From Halorubrum sp. 48-1-W (GTDB lineage Archaea; Halobacteriota; Halobacteria; Halobacteriales; Haloferacaceae), in contig NZ_QMIM01000004.1 of the NCBI RefSeq assembly GCF_003287355.1, positions 62,001-126,000 on the forward strand: 64,000 nt of DNA, in the 5' to 3' direction. The notes under the pieces were generated by a model that saw only the letters and a program-made list of their open reading frames with translations, did no database searches and was not told the origin of the DNA. Of this stretch, positions 33,903 through 41,393 are shown in pieces (within the stretch, counting starts at the first letter, position 1; the number at the start of each line of letters is the position of its first letter). The position numbers and the translations under genes are program-made.

Positions 33903-34553
33903 TCACGTCGCCGCGAGCAACTCGTCGAAGGTCTCCACGCGGCGGTCGCCGAGGACGCACCGTCCCCGGTCGGCGTGACCGACGCGCTCGACGTGGACCG
34001 CGTCGAGCCCGGCGTTCCAGGCTGAGCTCACGTCGCTCTCGCCGTCGCCGGCGTAGTACCCCCGGTCGCGGGGGTCGACGCCGATCGCGTCCATCGCGAC
34101 CTCGAGGGGGCCGGGGTCGGGCTTCCAGCCCGTCTCGTCGGTACAGCAGACGACCGCGTCGAACCGGGACGCCAGGTCGAGCCGGTCCAGGACGGGCTCG
34201 GCGAGGAACCGCTGGCAGTGGGTGACGAGCCCGACCGGCCGGCCCGCGGCGTCGAGCCGATCGAGCAGGCGGGCGGCGTCGTCGTGGAGGTACGTCGCCT
34301 CCGCGCGGGCGATCGGGTCCTCCACGTCGTGGAACGCGGGCCAGAAGCGGTCGGGGTCGACGCCCATCCCGCGGAGGGTCCCGGCGCGCGAGCCGCCGAG
34401 CCCGTGCCAGAGGACGTACGCCTCGCGGTCCGAGAACCCGCGGCCGAGGCGGTCGCCGACGCGGTCGAACACCCCGCGGGTGTACGCCCACTCGGCGTCG
34501 ACGAGCGTCCCGTCGAGGTCGAAGAGGTGGAAGTCGTACTCGGCGAGGACCAT
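33903..34553 (-). CDS. HAD-superfamily phosphatase
   Basis: This 216-residue protein has the four HAD motifs: nucleophile Asp in FHLFDLDGTLVDAE (residues 7-20), Thr in GLVTHCQRF (near 113), Lys in TGWKPDPGPLEVAM (near 145) and acidic GYYAGDGESDVSSA (near 170). The cap is the helical C1 type (residues 21-95), as in phosphoglycolate phosphatase. Substrate is unknown; sugar or nucleotide phosphates are likely. The start at 34553 is followed immediately by the DxD motif. The upstream region is a repeat array. Confidence 0.88.
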   Translation of the reverse strand: MVLAEYDFHLFDLDGTLVDAEWAYTRGVFDRVGDRLGRGFSDREAYVLWHGLGGSRAGTLRGMGVDPDRFWPAFHDVEDPIARAEATYLHDDAARLLDRLDAAGRPVGLVTHCQRFLAEPVLDRLDLASRFDAVVCCTDETGWKPDPGPLEVAMDAIGVDPRDRGYYAGDGESDVSSAWNAGLDAVHVERVGHADRGRCVLGDRRVETFDELLAAT

Positions 34554-34610
34554 GGGGGCGTGCGTAGGCTCCGGGTGGATAAGTGCGTTTGGGCGGGAGC
34601 GGGCGTACAG

Positions 34611-34742
34611 GTTCCGGACGACGACTGTCCCGCGTGTGGGTTCCGGGCGACGACCGTCCCGCGTGTGGGTTCCGGACGACCGTCCCGCGTGTGGGTTCCG
34701 GACGACGGCCCCGCGTGGAATCCGGACGACGGCCCCCGCTGT
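34611..34742 (+). repeat. 24-29-bp tandem repeat, about five copies
   Basis: Units beginning gttccggacgacga and ending cccgcgtgtgg start at 34611, 34640, 34669, 34695 and (diverged) 34719. Lengths vary between 29, 26 and 24 bases. The array lies between the HAD start and the LWR-salt gene stop. Confidence 0.88.
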
Positions 34743-34764
34743 GCGGGCTCGGGAGCGAGGACGC

Positions 34765-35130
34765 TCACCCCCGGACGTGGATCGACGAGCCGAGGTACTT
34801 GTGGAGGACCTCGTCGACGTCGTCGGCGTTGAACCGGGAGAGGTCCGCGGCGATCGCTGCCTCGAGCGCGTCGAGGGACGCCCGGTCGGTCCGGAATTCG
34901 CGGAAGGAGACGCTCTCCACGTCGACGCCCAGCCGCTCACCGAGGAACGCGCGTACCGACGGCTCGTCGCCGACCTCCCCGCGCCAGAGCCGATCGCGGA
35001 AGAACAGCCACCCCTCCTCGCCCGGTTCGACGGCGGGGACCTCCACCGTCGTCTCGAAGCGGTCGGGGTCGGCTCGCGCTCCGGTCGGATCGAGGCGAAA
35101 CCCGACACGGAAGACGTAGTCAGCGTTCAC
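34765..35130 (-). CDS. LWR-salt protein
   Basis: This is a 121-residue haloarchaeal protein of the family named for its L-W-R motif, seen here in GWLFFRDRLWRGEVGD (near 38-53). The preceding core YVFRVGFRLDPTG opens the family fold. A C-terminal helix follows (LEAAIAADLSRFNADD, VDEVLHKYLGSSIHVRG). Function is unknown. The start is taken as GTG 35130 (VNADYVFRV); a GTG five codons earlier (35145) is an alternative, and longer starts give basic unrelated sequence. It is divergent from uppS. Confidence 0.82.
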   Translation of the reverse strand: MNADYVFRVGFRLDPTGARADPDRFETTVEVPAVEPGEEGWLFFRDRLWRGEVGDEPSVRAFLGERLGVDVESVSFREFRTDRASLDALEAAIAADLSRFNADDVDEVLHKYLGSSIHVRG

Positions 35131-35268
35131 GCCCGTGACGTCCACCGAGTGCCGGATAACCGTTTCGACGGACGTGGGGATCGAACGGCGTCGAGGCGGG
35201 CCAGGACCGTCCCCTGTCAACGAGGACGAACGACAAGCTACATACGACCACATGGCGTTGTCCCGCCC

Positions 35269-36258
35269 ATGCTGGACCGGCTCCGCTCACCCCTCGAACG
35301 CGCGTACCTGCGGTACCTCCACCGGCGGGTGGAGACGGTGCCGACACACGTGGCCGTCATCCAGGACGGGAACCGCCGGTACGCCCGAGAGCGCGGCGGC
35401 GACGCGCCCGACGGCCACCGCGCGGGCGCGGACACGACCGAGCGGGTCCTCGACTGGTGTGCGGACCTGGGCGTCTCGGAGCTGACGCTGTACGCCTTCT
35501 CGACGGAGAACTTCGAGCGCCCGGACGAGGAGCTCGAACCCCTCTTCGACCTCCTCGAGGCCAAGCTGCTGGAGTTCGCCGACGCCGATCGCGTCCACGA
35601 CCAGGGGGTCCAGGTCCGGGCCATCGGCGACGTCGACCGGCTGCCGCTGAGGGTGCGCGAGGCGGTCGACTACGCGGAAGAGCGGACCGCCGAGAACGAC
35701 CGGTTCACGCTCAACGTCGCGCTCGCGTACGGCGGCCGGACGGAACTGCTCGACGCGGCCCACAGCGTCGCCCGCGAGGTCGCCGAGGGCGACCTCGAAC
35801 CCGACGACGTCGACGTCGAGACGGTCGAACGTCGGCTCTACGACCGCCCGATCCGCGACGTGGACCTCATCGTCCGAACCGGCGGCGACGAGCGCACCTC
35901 CAACTTCCTGCCGTGGCACGCCAACGGGAACGAGGCCGCCGTCTACTTCTGTACGCCCTACTGGCCGGAGTTCTCCGAGGTCGACTTCATGCGCGCGATC
36001 CGGACGTACCAGGCACGGGAGGCGTCCTGGCGGCGGGCCCGCGCCGAGCGCGCGGCGGCGCTGGTCCGGGCGGTCGCCGAGGTGGAACTGGCCGAAGCCA
36101 GGCGGGTCGCACGGCGGCTCCGCGGGCGGCTCCCGCGGAGCGACCTCGACGCCGTCGCCGAGGAGCTCCCGGAGGGCGGGGCCGTCTCGGAACCGGCTCC
36201 GACGGCCACGGGTACCGCCGTCGACGGGGCGGACGGCGAGTCGGAGCCGGCCGGCTAG
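35269..36258 (+). CDS. uppS: cis-prenyltransferase (undecaprenyl-type diphosphate synthase)
   Basis: This 329-residue protein carries the cis-IPPS blocks: VAVIQDGNRRYARERG (near 29-44), LTLYAFSTENFERP (near 75), NVALAYGGRTELLDA (near 153), DVDLIVRTGGDERTSNFLPW (near 200) and the C-terminal E-x-Y-W-P-E-F-like PYWPEFSEVDF. It makes long-chain polyprenyl diphosphate, the precursor of dolichol-type carriers for S-layer glycosylation. The first block reads DGNRRYA rather than DGNGRWA, a common archaeal form. The C-terminal 80 residues extend beyond the bacterial enzyme. ATG 35269 is well placed. Confidence 0.92.
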   Translation: MLDRLRSPLERAYLRYLHRRVETVPTHVAVIQDGNRRYARERGGDAPDGHRAGADTTERVLDWCADLGVSELTLYAFSTENFERPDEELEPLFDLLEAKLLEFADADRVHDQGVQVRAIGDVDRLPLRVREAVDYAEERTAENDRFTLNVALAYGGRTELLDAAHSVAREVAEGDLEPDDVDVETVERRLYDRPIRDVDLIVRTGGDERTSNFLPWHANGNEAAVYFCTPYWPEFSEVDFMRAIRTYQAREASWRRARAERAAALVRAVAEVELAEARRVARRLRGRLPRSDLDAVAEELPEGGAVSEPAPTATGTAVDGADGESEPAG

Positions 36259-36292
36259 CCGGGTTAAGCGACGACGAAACGTACGAACCCCG

Positions 36293-36751
36293 CTATGCCG
36301 GGTTCTTTCGCGTGAGGTCGCTGCCGCAGACCGGACAGCGCTCGCGGTTCTCCTCGAAGGTCCGGCTACAGCCGATACACTGGAAGCGCCACTCGCGTTC
36401 CTCCGAGATGCCGTCGCGGGCGATGGGCTCGACGCCCAGATCGAGCCGCTCGGCGACGTTCTGCATCGCGTAGTCGTCGGTGACGAGGGTGGCGTCGAGT
36501 TCGAGCGCGGTCGCGATCAGCCGAACGTCCGTCCCTGACAGCTCCGCTGCGTCGCCCGAGCCGCGGGCCGCGCGCTCGACGTTCGTCACCGCCTCCGGAG
36601 CCGGAACGTGGATCGTCATCCCCGATCCCTCCATCGCGTCGAACCGGAGCGCGGTCTCGCCCTCCAGCTCGTCGTGGACTTCGGGCACCGAGACCACGGG
36701 GTCGTCGGTGGTGTACTCGTGGATGAACGCGGACGTATCGAGAACTCTCAT
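36293..36751 (-). CDS. nob1: NOB1-type ribosome biogenesis endonuclease
   Basis: This 152-residue protein is a PIN domain (MRVLDTSAFIHEY, catalytic Asp5; further acidic residues in LSGTDVRLIATAL and VTDDYAMQN) followed by a zinc ribbon (CIGCSRTFEENRERCPVCG, residues 125-143). This is the archaeal NOB1 layout, which trims the 3' end of 16S rRNA in pre-30S particles. It overlaps the upstream PRC-barrel gene by one base (TCAT on the plus strand), indicating coupled translation. It converges with uppS. Confidence 0.92.
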   Translation of the reverse strand: MRVLDTSAFIHEYTTDDPVVSVPEVHDELEGETALRFDAMEGSGMTIHVPAPEAVTNVERAARGSGDAAELSGTDVRLIATALELDATLVTDDYAMQNVAERLDLGVEPIARDGISEEREWRFQCIGCSRTFEENRERCPVCGSDLTRKNPA

Positions 36752-36996
36752 CAGCGGCCGACGACGATGTAGTCTTTCACCGCCCGGACGTTCCCGACCG
36801 GCACTCGGAGCCGTCCCGTCTCGTCGACGTCGAACGCGACGCGTTCGGGATTGAGCTGTTCGTGCGGGCTCACGAGCAGGTGGTGGAGCTGTCCCGACTT
36901 CAGGTCCATCGTGATGTTGTACAGGTCGCCGAGTTCGGTCCCGTCCGACCCCATTACCGCCTTCCCCGAGAGGTTCTCCGCCAGGATGTTCGCCAT
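36751..36996 (-). CDS. PRC-barrel domain protein
   Basis: This 81-residue single-domain protein opens LAENLSGKAVMGSDGTELGDLYNITMD (cut: LAENLSGKAVMGSDG and GTELGDLYNITMDL). It ends LRVPVGNVRAVKDYIVVGR. This is the PRC-barrel fold found in RimM and photosynthetic reaction centre H subunits. In archaea such proteins bind ribosomal or RNA-processing partners. Coupling to nob1 supports a role in ribosome maturation or division (CdpB-like paralogues exist in haloarchaea, from memory). It is divergent from infB. Confidence 0.87.
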   Translation of the reverse strand: MANILAENLSGKAVMGSDGTELGDLYNITMDLKSGQLHHLLVSPHEQLNPERVAFDVDETGRLRVPVGNVRAVKDYIVVGR

Positions 36997-37122
36997 GTTC
37001 CCACCCTTCCGGTCGACGGTATTAAACGCCACGGGCCGTCGGACGGCTGACGGACGCGTCCTGAAACACTTAACTGACGGCCGAGCCGAACGGAACACAA
37101 CGACCTTCTCGGGGCGATTCTC

Positions 37123-38916
37123 ATGACTGACGACACACAAACGGACACCCTTCGGACGCCGATCGTCGCCGTGCTCGGCCACGTCGACCACGGGAAGACG
37201 AGCCTCCTCGACAAGATCCGCGGCTCCGCGGTGAGCGAGGGCGAGGCCGGCGCGATCACCCAGCACATCGGCGCCACCGACATCCCGCTCTCGACTATCT
37301 CGACGATGGCGGGCGAGCTCGTGAACCCGGACGACTTCGACCTGCCCGGACTGCTCTTCATCGACACGCCGGGCCACCACTCCTTCTCGACGCTACGCGC
37401 CCGCGGGGGCGCGCTCGCCGACATCGCGGTGCTCGTCGTCGACGTCAACGACGGCTTTCAGCCGCAGACCGAGGAGGCGATAGACATCCTCCGCCGCACG
37501 GGAACCCCGTTCGTCGTCGCCGCCAACAAGGTGGACACGACGCCGGGGTGGAACCCCCAGGAGGGCGATCCCATCCAGAAGAGCCTCGAGGCACAGTCGG
37601 AGCGCGCGGAGTCGATGCTCAACGAGAACCTCTACGAGATCATCGGTCAGCTCTCCGACGCCGGCTTCTCCGCGGACCTCTACTGGCGGGTTCAGGACTT
37701 CCAGAAGAACATCGGGGTCGTCCCGGTCTCGGCGCTCACCGCCGAGGGGATCCCCGACCTGCTCGCGGTGCTGATGGGTCTCTCCCAGCGGTTCATGAAA
37801 GAGGAGATGGCGATCGACGTGTTCGGCCCCGGCGAGGGGACCGTCCTCGAGGTCAAAGACGAGCGCGGCTTCGGCGCCACGATCGACACCGTGGTGTACG
37901 ACGGCGTGGTGAGGAACGGCGACACGATCGTCGTCGGCGGGCAGGCGGAGCCGATCGTCACCGAGGTGCGGGCGCTGTTACAGCCGCGGCCGCTCGAGGA
38001 GATCCGCACCGAGAAGAAGTTCCAGAAGGTCGCGGAGGTCGGCGCGGCCGCCGGGGTGAAGATCGCCGCCCCCGACCTCGACGACGCGATGGCGGGCGCG
38101 CCGGTCCGGGTGGTCCGCGACCGCCCGGTCGAGGACGTGGTCGAGGAGGTGAAAGCCGAGCTCGCCGAGATCGAGGTCGACACTGCCGAGGACGGCGTCG
38201 TGATCAAAGCCGACACGCTCGGCTCGCTGGAGGCGATGGCGAACGCGCTCCGGGAGGCGGAGGTGCCGATCCTGCGCGCGGAGGTCGGCGACATCGCGCC
38301 GCGCGACATCGCGGTGGCCGAGACCGCCAACCAGCACGAACACAAGGCGATCCTGGGGTTCAACGTCGACCTCCTCGCGAACGCCGAGCGGGAGCTCGAG
38401 AGCGCCGACGTCAAGCTGTTCACGAACGACGTGATCTACCAGCTGATCGAGGACTACGAGACGTACGTCGAGGAGCGCCAGCGCGCCCAACAGGAGACGG
38501 TGCTCGACAAGGTGGTCCGGCCCGCCCGGTTCCGGCTCCTCCCCGACCACACCTTCAGACAGAACGACCCCGCGGTCGTCGGCGTCGAGGTCATCTCCGG
38601 GACGCTCCAGAACAACCGCAACGTCGGCTACTTCGAGGGCAACGAGTTCGAGCGCGTCGGGGGGCTCTCGGGGATCCAGAAACAGGGCGACGACGTCGAC
38701 GAGGCCCGCGCCGGCGAGCGCGTCAGCATTGCGATCGACGGCCCCACCGTCGGTCGTGACATCAAGGAGGGCGACACCCTCTGGACGGAACTCCCCGAGA
38801 AGCACGCGAAGATCCTCGAACAGGAGCTGAAAGAAGAGATCACCGCTGACGAGCGCGAAGCGCTCGCCGGCTACCTCGACACCAGGCGGAAACGGGACCC
38901 GTTCTGGGGGAAGTAA
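37123..38916 (+). CDS. infB: translation initiation factor aIF5B (IF-2 family)
   Basis: This 597-residue GTPase has G1 GHVDHGKTSL (residues 17-26), G2 ITQHIGATDIP, G3 DTPGHHSF (near 81) and G4 NKVD (near 129). The long switch and domain II follow (GTVLEVKDERGFGATIDTVVYDG, seen as GTVLEVKDERGFG). It promotes 50S subunit joining with initiator tRNA. The length and the lack of an N-terminal extension are standard for archaea. It has its own upstream intergenic region with the divergent PRC-barrel gene. Confidence 0.96.
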   Translation: MTDDTQTDTLRTPIVAVLGHVDHGKTSLLDKIRGSAVSEGEAGAITQHIGATDIPLSTISTMAGELVNPDDFDLPGLLFIDTPGHHSFSTLRARGGALADIAVLVVDVNDGFQPQTEEAIDILRRTGTPFVVAANKVDTTPGWNPQEGDPIQKSLEAQSERAESMLNENLYEIIGQLSDAGFSADLYWRVQDFQKNIGVVPVSALTAEGIPDLLAVLMGLSQRFMKEEMAIDVFGPGEGTVLEVKDERGFGATIDTVVYDGVVRNGDTIVVGGQAEPIVTEVRALLQPRPLEEIRTEKKFQKVAEVGAAAGVKIAAPDLDDAMAGAPVRVVRDRPVEDVVEEVKAELAEIEVDTAEDGVVIKADTLGSLEAMANALREAEVPILRAEVGDIAPRDIAVAETANQHEHKAILGFNVDLLANAERELESADVKLFTNDVIYQLIEDYETYVEERQRAQQETVLDKVVRPARFRLLPDHTFRQNDPAVVGVEVISGTLQNNRNVGYFEGNEFERVGGLSGIQKQGDDVDEARAGERVSIAIDGPTVGRDIKEGDTLWTELPEKHAKILEQELKEEITADEREALAGYLDTRRKRDPFWGK

Positions 38917-38997
38917 CTCGCGGGGTCGGGTAAGAAATTCGCGGGGTCGATCCCCCCGCAGCCCGCCCGGACGAGCCGTTCGCGAGCCGCGTCGTCC

Positions 38998-39852
38998 TCA
39001 GTCGTCGTCGGCCGCGGCGCCGGGAGTCGCCGCGCCGAGTCCGGCGGCCATGCCTGCGACGATCGTCTCGTTGCTAACGACCCACCGAAGCAGCAGGAAC
39101 GCGAAGAGGTACTTCGCGCCGATGTCGAGGATGCTGTATGCCCACGAGGTGATCGCGACGTCGAGCACCGCGAACCCCTCGGCCCCGAGCGCCCAGAAGA
39201 TCGGGTAGCCGAGCCACAGCACCACCGTCAGCACCTTCAGCGTGTCGAATATCTCGGAGGTTCCGGCCGTCTCGGCGTCTTTGGACCACTCGACGAGCAG
39301 GATGTACAGCACCACGGCGAAGAACGCGCAGCTGATCGCGTACCAGAACCAGCGGAGCGCGTAGGAGGACGTGGTGAGCGCGGCCGCGAGCCCGGTGACA
39401 CACATCCCGATGTCGGCCACGATGGCCGTGAAAAGCTTGGTCACGTTCGACCCCGCGAGCAGGCCGAGCGCGAGCAGGATCATCGGCGTCGACAGCGCCC
39501 ACGTGAGGTACCGGCCCCACATCGTGAGCACTTCCTCGCCGGCGAACACGTGTCCCGGCGGCATCTCGAGGAAGCTTATCGTGAGCCCCGACGCCAGCCC
39601 CGTGTAGCTCGAGATCGAGACGAGCGGGACCATGAGCGTCGCGACGAAGATGAGCTGTGAGCGCGGGTCCTCGACGTTTCGACCCATGTAGACGAAAAGC
39701 AGGATCGACAGCCCGGCGAGCGCAATGTTCGCCCAGAACGAGAGGTTCAACAGTTGGTCCGCCTGTATCTCCCGATACACCTCCGCCTGGGTCAGTTCCA
39801 TCGGGACACCCTGTGACGCGATCGCTAGGTCGGCTACGGCTGTTTCAATCAT
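38998..39852 (-). CDS. hop: halorhodopsin, light-driven chloride pump
   Basis: This 284-residue seven-helix retinal protein has helix C as GRYLTWALSTPMILLALGL with R114, W118 and the chloride-pump T117-S121-A128 triad (bacteriorhodopsin has D-T-D). Helix G is SILDIGAKYLFAFLLL with counter-ion D243 and retinal lysine K247. Other helices match the Natronomonas pump closely. The B-C loop is shorter than in that protein. It imports chloride on illumination and helps salt and potential balance. The start at 39852 gives MIETAVADLA. The promoter region includes a Bat-like element (see separate entry). No brp/blh or bat gene is in this window. Confidence 0.95.
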   Translation of the reverse strand: MIETAVADLAIASQGVPMELTQAEVYREIQADQLLNLSFWANIALAGLSILLFVYMGRNVEDPRSQLIFVATLMVPLVSISSYTGLASGLTISFLEMPPGHVFAGEEVLTMWGRYLTWALSTPMILLALGLLAGSNVTKLFTAIVADIGMCVTGLAAALTTSSYALRWFWYAISCAFFAVVLYILLVEWSKDAETAGTSEIFDTLKVLTVVLWLGYPIFWALGAEGFAVLDVAITSWAYSILDIGAKYLFAFLLLRWVVSNETIVAGMAAGLGAATPGAAADDD

Positions 39853-39880
39853 GCAACACCAGTGTTTCGGGGGGGAGTCA

Positions 39881-39912
39881 GATAAGGGCGATACCCAACC
39901 AGTGTGGTATCG
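39881..39912 (-). promoter_or_regulatory. hop promoter: Bat-like upstream element in an inverted repeat, plus TATA
   Basis: On the minus strand, ACCACACTGGTTGGG (39908 to 39894) matches the remembered Bat consensus ACCcnactagTTnGG at all but two lower-weight positions. Six bases downstream is CCCTTATC (39888 to 39881), a TATA candidate. The outer bases form CGATACC (39889-39895) / GGTATCG (39906-39912), a perfect 7-bp inverted repeat with 10-base spacer. A second short palindrome AACAC-CA-GTGTT lies at 39855-39866. Confidence 0.55.
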
Positions 39913-40006
39913 TACGCCGAAGTCACGGAAGACGGGCCGACGCGAGTATCTCCCGATCTTCGGGACCAACCGCTGTATTCAAACGGCCGAAACCCCGAGA
40001 ACCGAC

Positions 40007-40420
40007 ATGTACCGGAGACGGTTCCTCGAGCGGGCCGGCGTGGCAGGCATCGCGGCCGGAGCCTCGCTCTCGCTCGCCGGCTGTCTCGCCGACCAGTACG
40101 ACGTGGGCATGACCGCGACCGAGTTCCGTCCGGCGGAGGTGACCGTCGAAGTCGGCGACGCCGTGACCTGGGAGAACACGAGCGTCCGCGGCCACACCGT
40201 CACCGCCTACGAGGACGCGATCCCCGAGGAGGCCGAGTACTTCGCCTCCGGCGGGTTCGGGAACGAGGCCGCCGCCCGCGAGGCGTGGTCCGACTTCGGC
40301 GGCCGCCTCGAGAACGGCGACCGCTTCTCACACACGTTCTCGGTCCCCGGCCGATACGACTACGTCTGTCTCCCTCACGAGACGGGCGGGATGGTCGGGG
40401 CCGTGATCGTCGAGGAGTGA
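40007..40420 (+). CDS. halocyanin-like blue copper protein
   Basis: This 137-residue protein starts MYRRRFLERAGVAGIAAGAS, a twin-arginine (RRRF) signal. A lipobox Cys (LSLAGC, residue 26) follows, so it is exported folded and lipid anchored. The cupredoxin domain has the copper ligands His in VRGHTVTAY (near 64), and Cys and His in YVCLPHETGGM (near 123), with Met following. This is the plastocyanin/halocyanin site, so it carries electrons at the outer membrane face. ATG 40007 gives the signal. It is followed by a TauE/SafE-like gene and a copper ATPase, suggesting a copper-supply module. Confidence 0.9.
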   Translation: MYRRRFLERAGVAGIAAGASLSLAGCLADQYDVGMTATEFRPAEVTVEVGDAVTWENTSVRGHTVTAYEDAIPEEAEYFASGGFGNEAAAREAWSDFGGRLENGDRFSHTFSVPGRYDYVCLPHETGGMVGAVIVEE

Positions 40421-40525
40421 GATGCCGGTCACCGACCACCCGCACGGGGGTTCGCTGGTTCCTTCCCGCCCGGAACCGACGAAACCCATTAGCGCACGCG
40501 TCCCCAACTCGCGGTGAACCACGCG

Positions 40526-41392
40526 ATGGACCCATCCACCCTGCTCGGCGTCGACGTCCTGTTGTTCCTCGCCATCGGCCTGCTCGGCGGGGCCCACTGT
40601 ATCGGGATGTGTGGGCCGCTCGTCACGACGTACGCAGCCCGGATGGACCCCGACGCGGGACGGACGGACGGCGGGACACACGGGTCGGGCGCGGCCGACG
40701 GGCGGGCGGCCCGTACCGACCGCGACGCCCGCGGCGGCCACCTCACCACCTACGAGGTTCGCCAGCACGCGCTGTTCAACCTCGGCCGGACGGCGAGTTA
40801 CGCGCTGATCGGTACGGCGCTCGGCGCGCTCGGCGGGGCGGTGCTCGTGACGACCGCGACGGTCACGGGTGCGGCGGGAACGGTCCGCGGCGTCGTCGGG
40901 CTCGGCGTCGGCCTCGTCGTGATGGCGGTCGGGGTCCGGTACGTCCTCGGCGGTGCGACGGGCGGCGTCCACCTGCCGGGGCTCCAGCGGGTCACGGGCT
41001 GGCTGACCGGCCACGTGGACCGGCTCGCGAACGGGCCGGGGATCGTCGCGCTCGGCGCGGTCCACGGGCTGTTACCCTGTCCGATCCTCTATCCCGCGTA
41101 CCTGTACGCGTTCGCCAGCGGGTCGGCGCTGTCGGGGGGGATCGCGCTGGCCGCCCTCGGCGTCGGGACGATGCCCGCGGTGTTCCTGTACGGCACCCTG
41201 ATCGGGAGCGTCGACGCGGTCCACAGACGGCGGGTCCACCGGTTGCTCGGGGTCGCGTTCCTCGCGCTCGGGTACGTCCTGTTCGCACACGGGCTGATGG
41301 CGATCGGCGTCCACGTCCCGCACCCACGGCTTCCGTTCTGGAACCCGCTCGACGCCGGGATGGCAGGAATGAGCGGCCACGGGGGTGGCTGA
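40526..41392 (+). CDS. TauE/SafE (UreH-like) membrane transporter
   Basis: This 288-residue protein has about six hydrophobic segments. LGGAHCIGMCGP (near 20-31) is the Cys/His/Met-rich motif seen in the UreH/SafE family that sits beside copper ATPases and cytochrome oxidase assembly genes. LLPCPILYPAYLYAFASGS (near 180) holds a conserved Pro-Cys-Pro in a second half. A low-complexity Asp/Gly/Arg loop (near 40-75) is on one face. It may move copper or sulfite. The ATG at 40526 is chosen; a GTG at 40514 is possible. Its stop is one base before the ATPase start. Confidence 0.83.
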   Translation: MDPSTLLGVDVLLFLAIGLLGGAHCIGMCGPLVTTYAARMDPDAGRTDGGTHGSGAADGRAARTDRDARGGHLTTYEVRQHALFNLGRTASYALIGTALGALGGAVLVTTATVTGAAGTVRGVVGLGVGLVVMAVGVRYVLGGATGGVHLPGLQRVTGWLTGHVDRLANGPGIVALGAVHGLLPCPILYPAYLYAFASGSALSGGIALAALGVGTMPAVFLYGTLIGSVDAVHRRRVHRLLGVAFLALGYVLFAHGLMAIGVHVPHPRLPFWNPLDAGMAGMSGHGGG

Positions 41393-41393
41393 G

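Noticed and set aside
39725-40006. Longer start for the halocyanin-like protein
   Set aside because: The extension would overlap the hop gene and promoter. The Tat signal begins at 40007.
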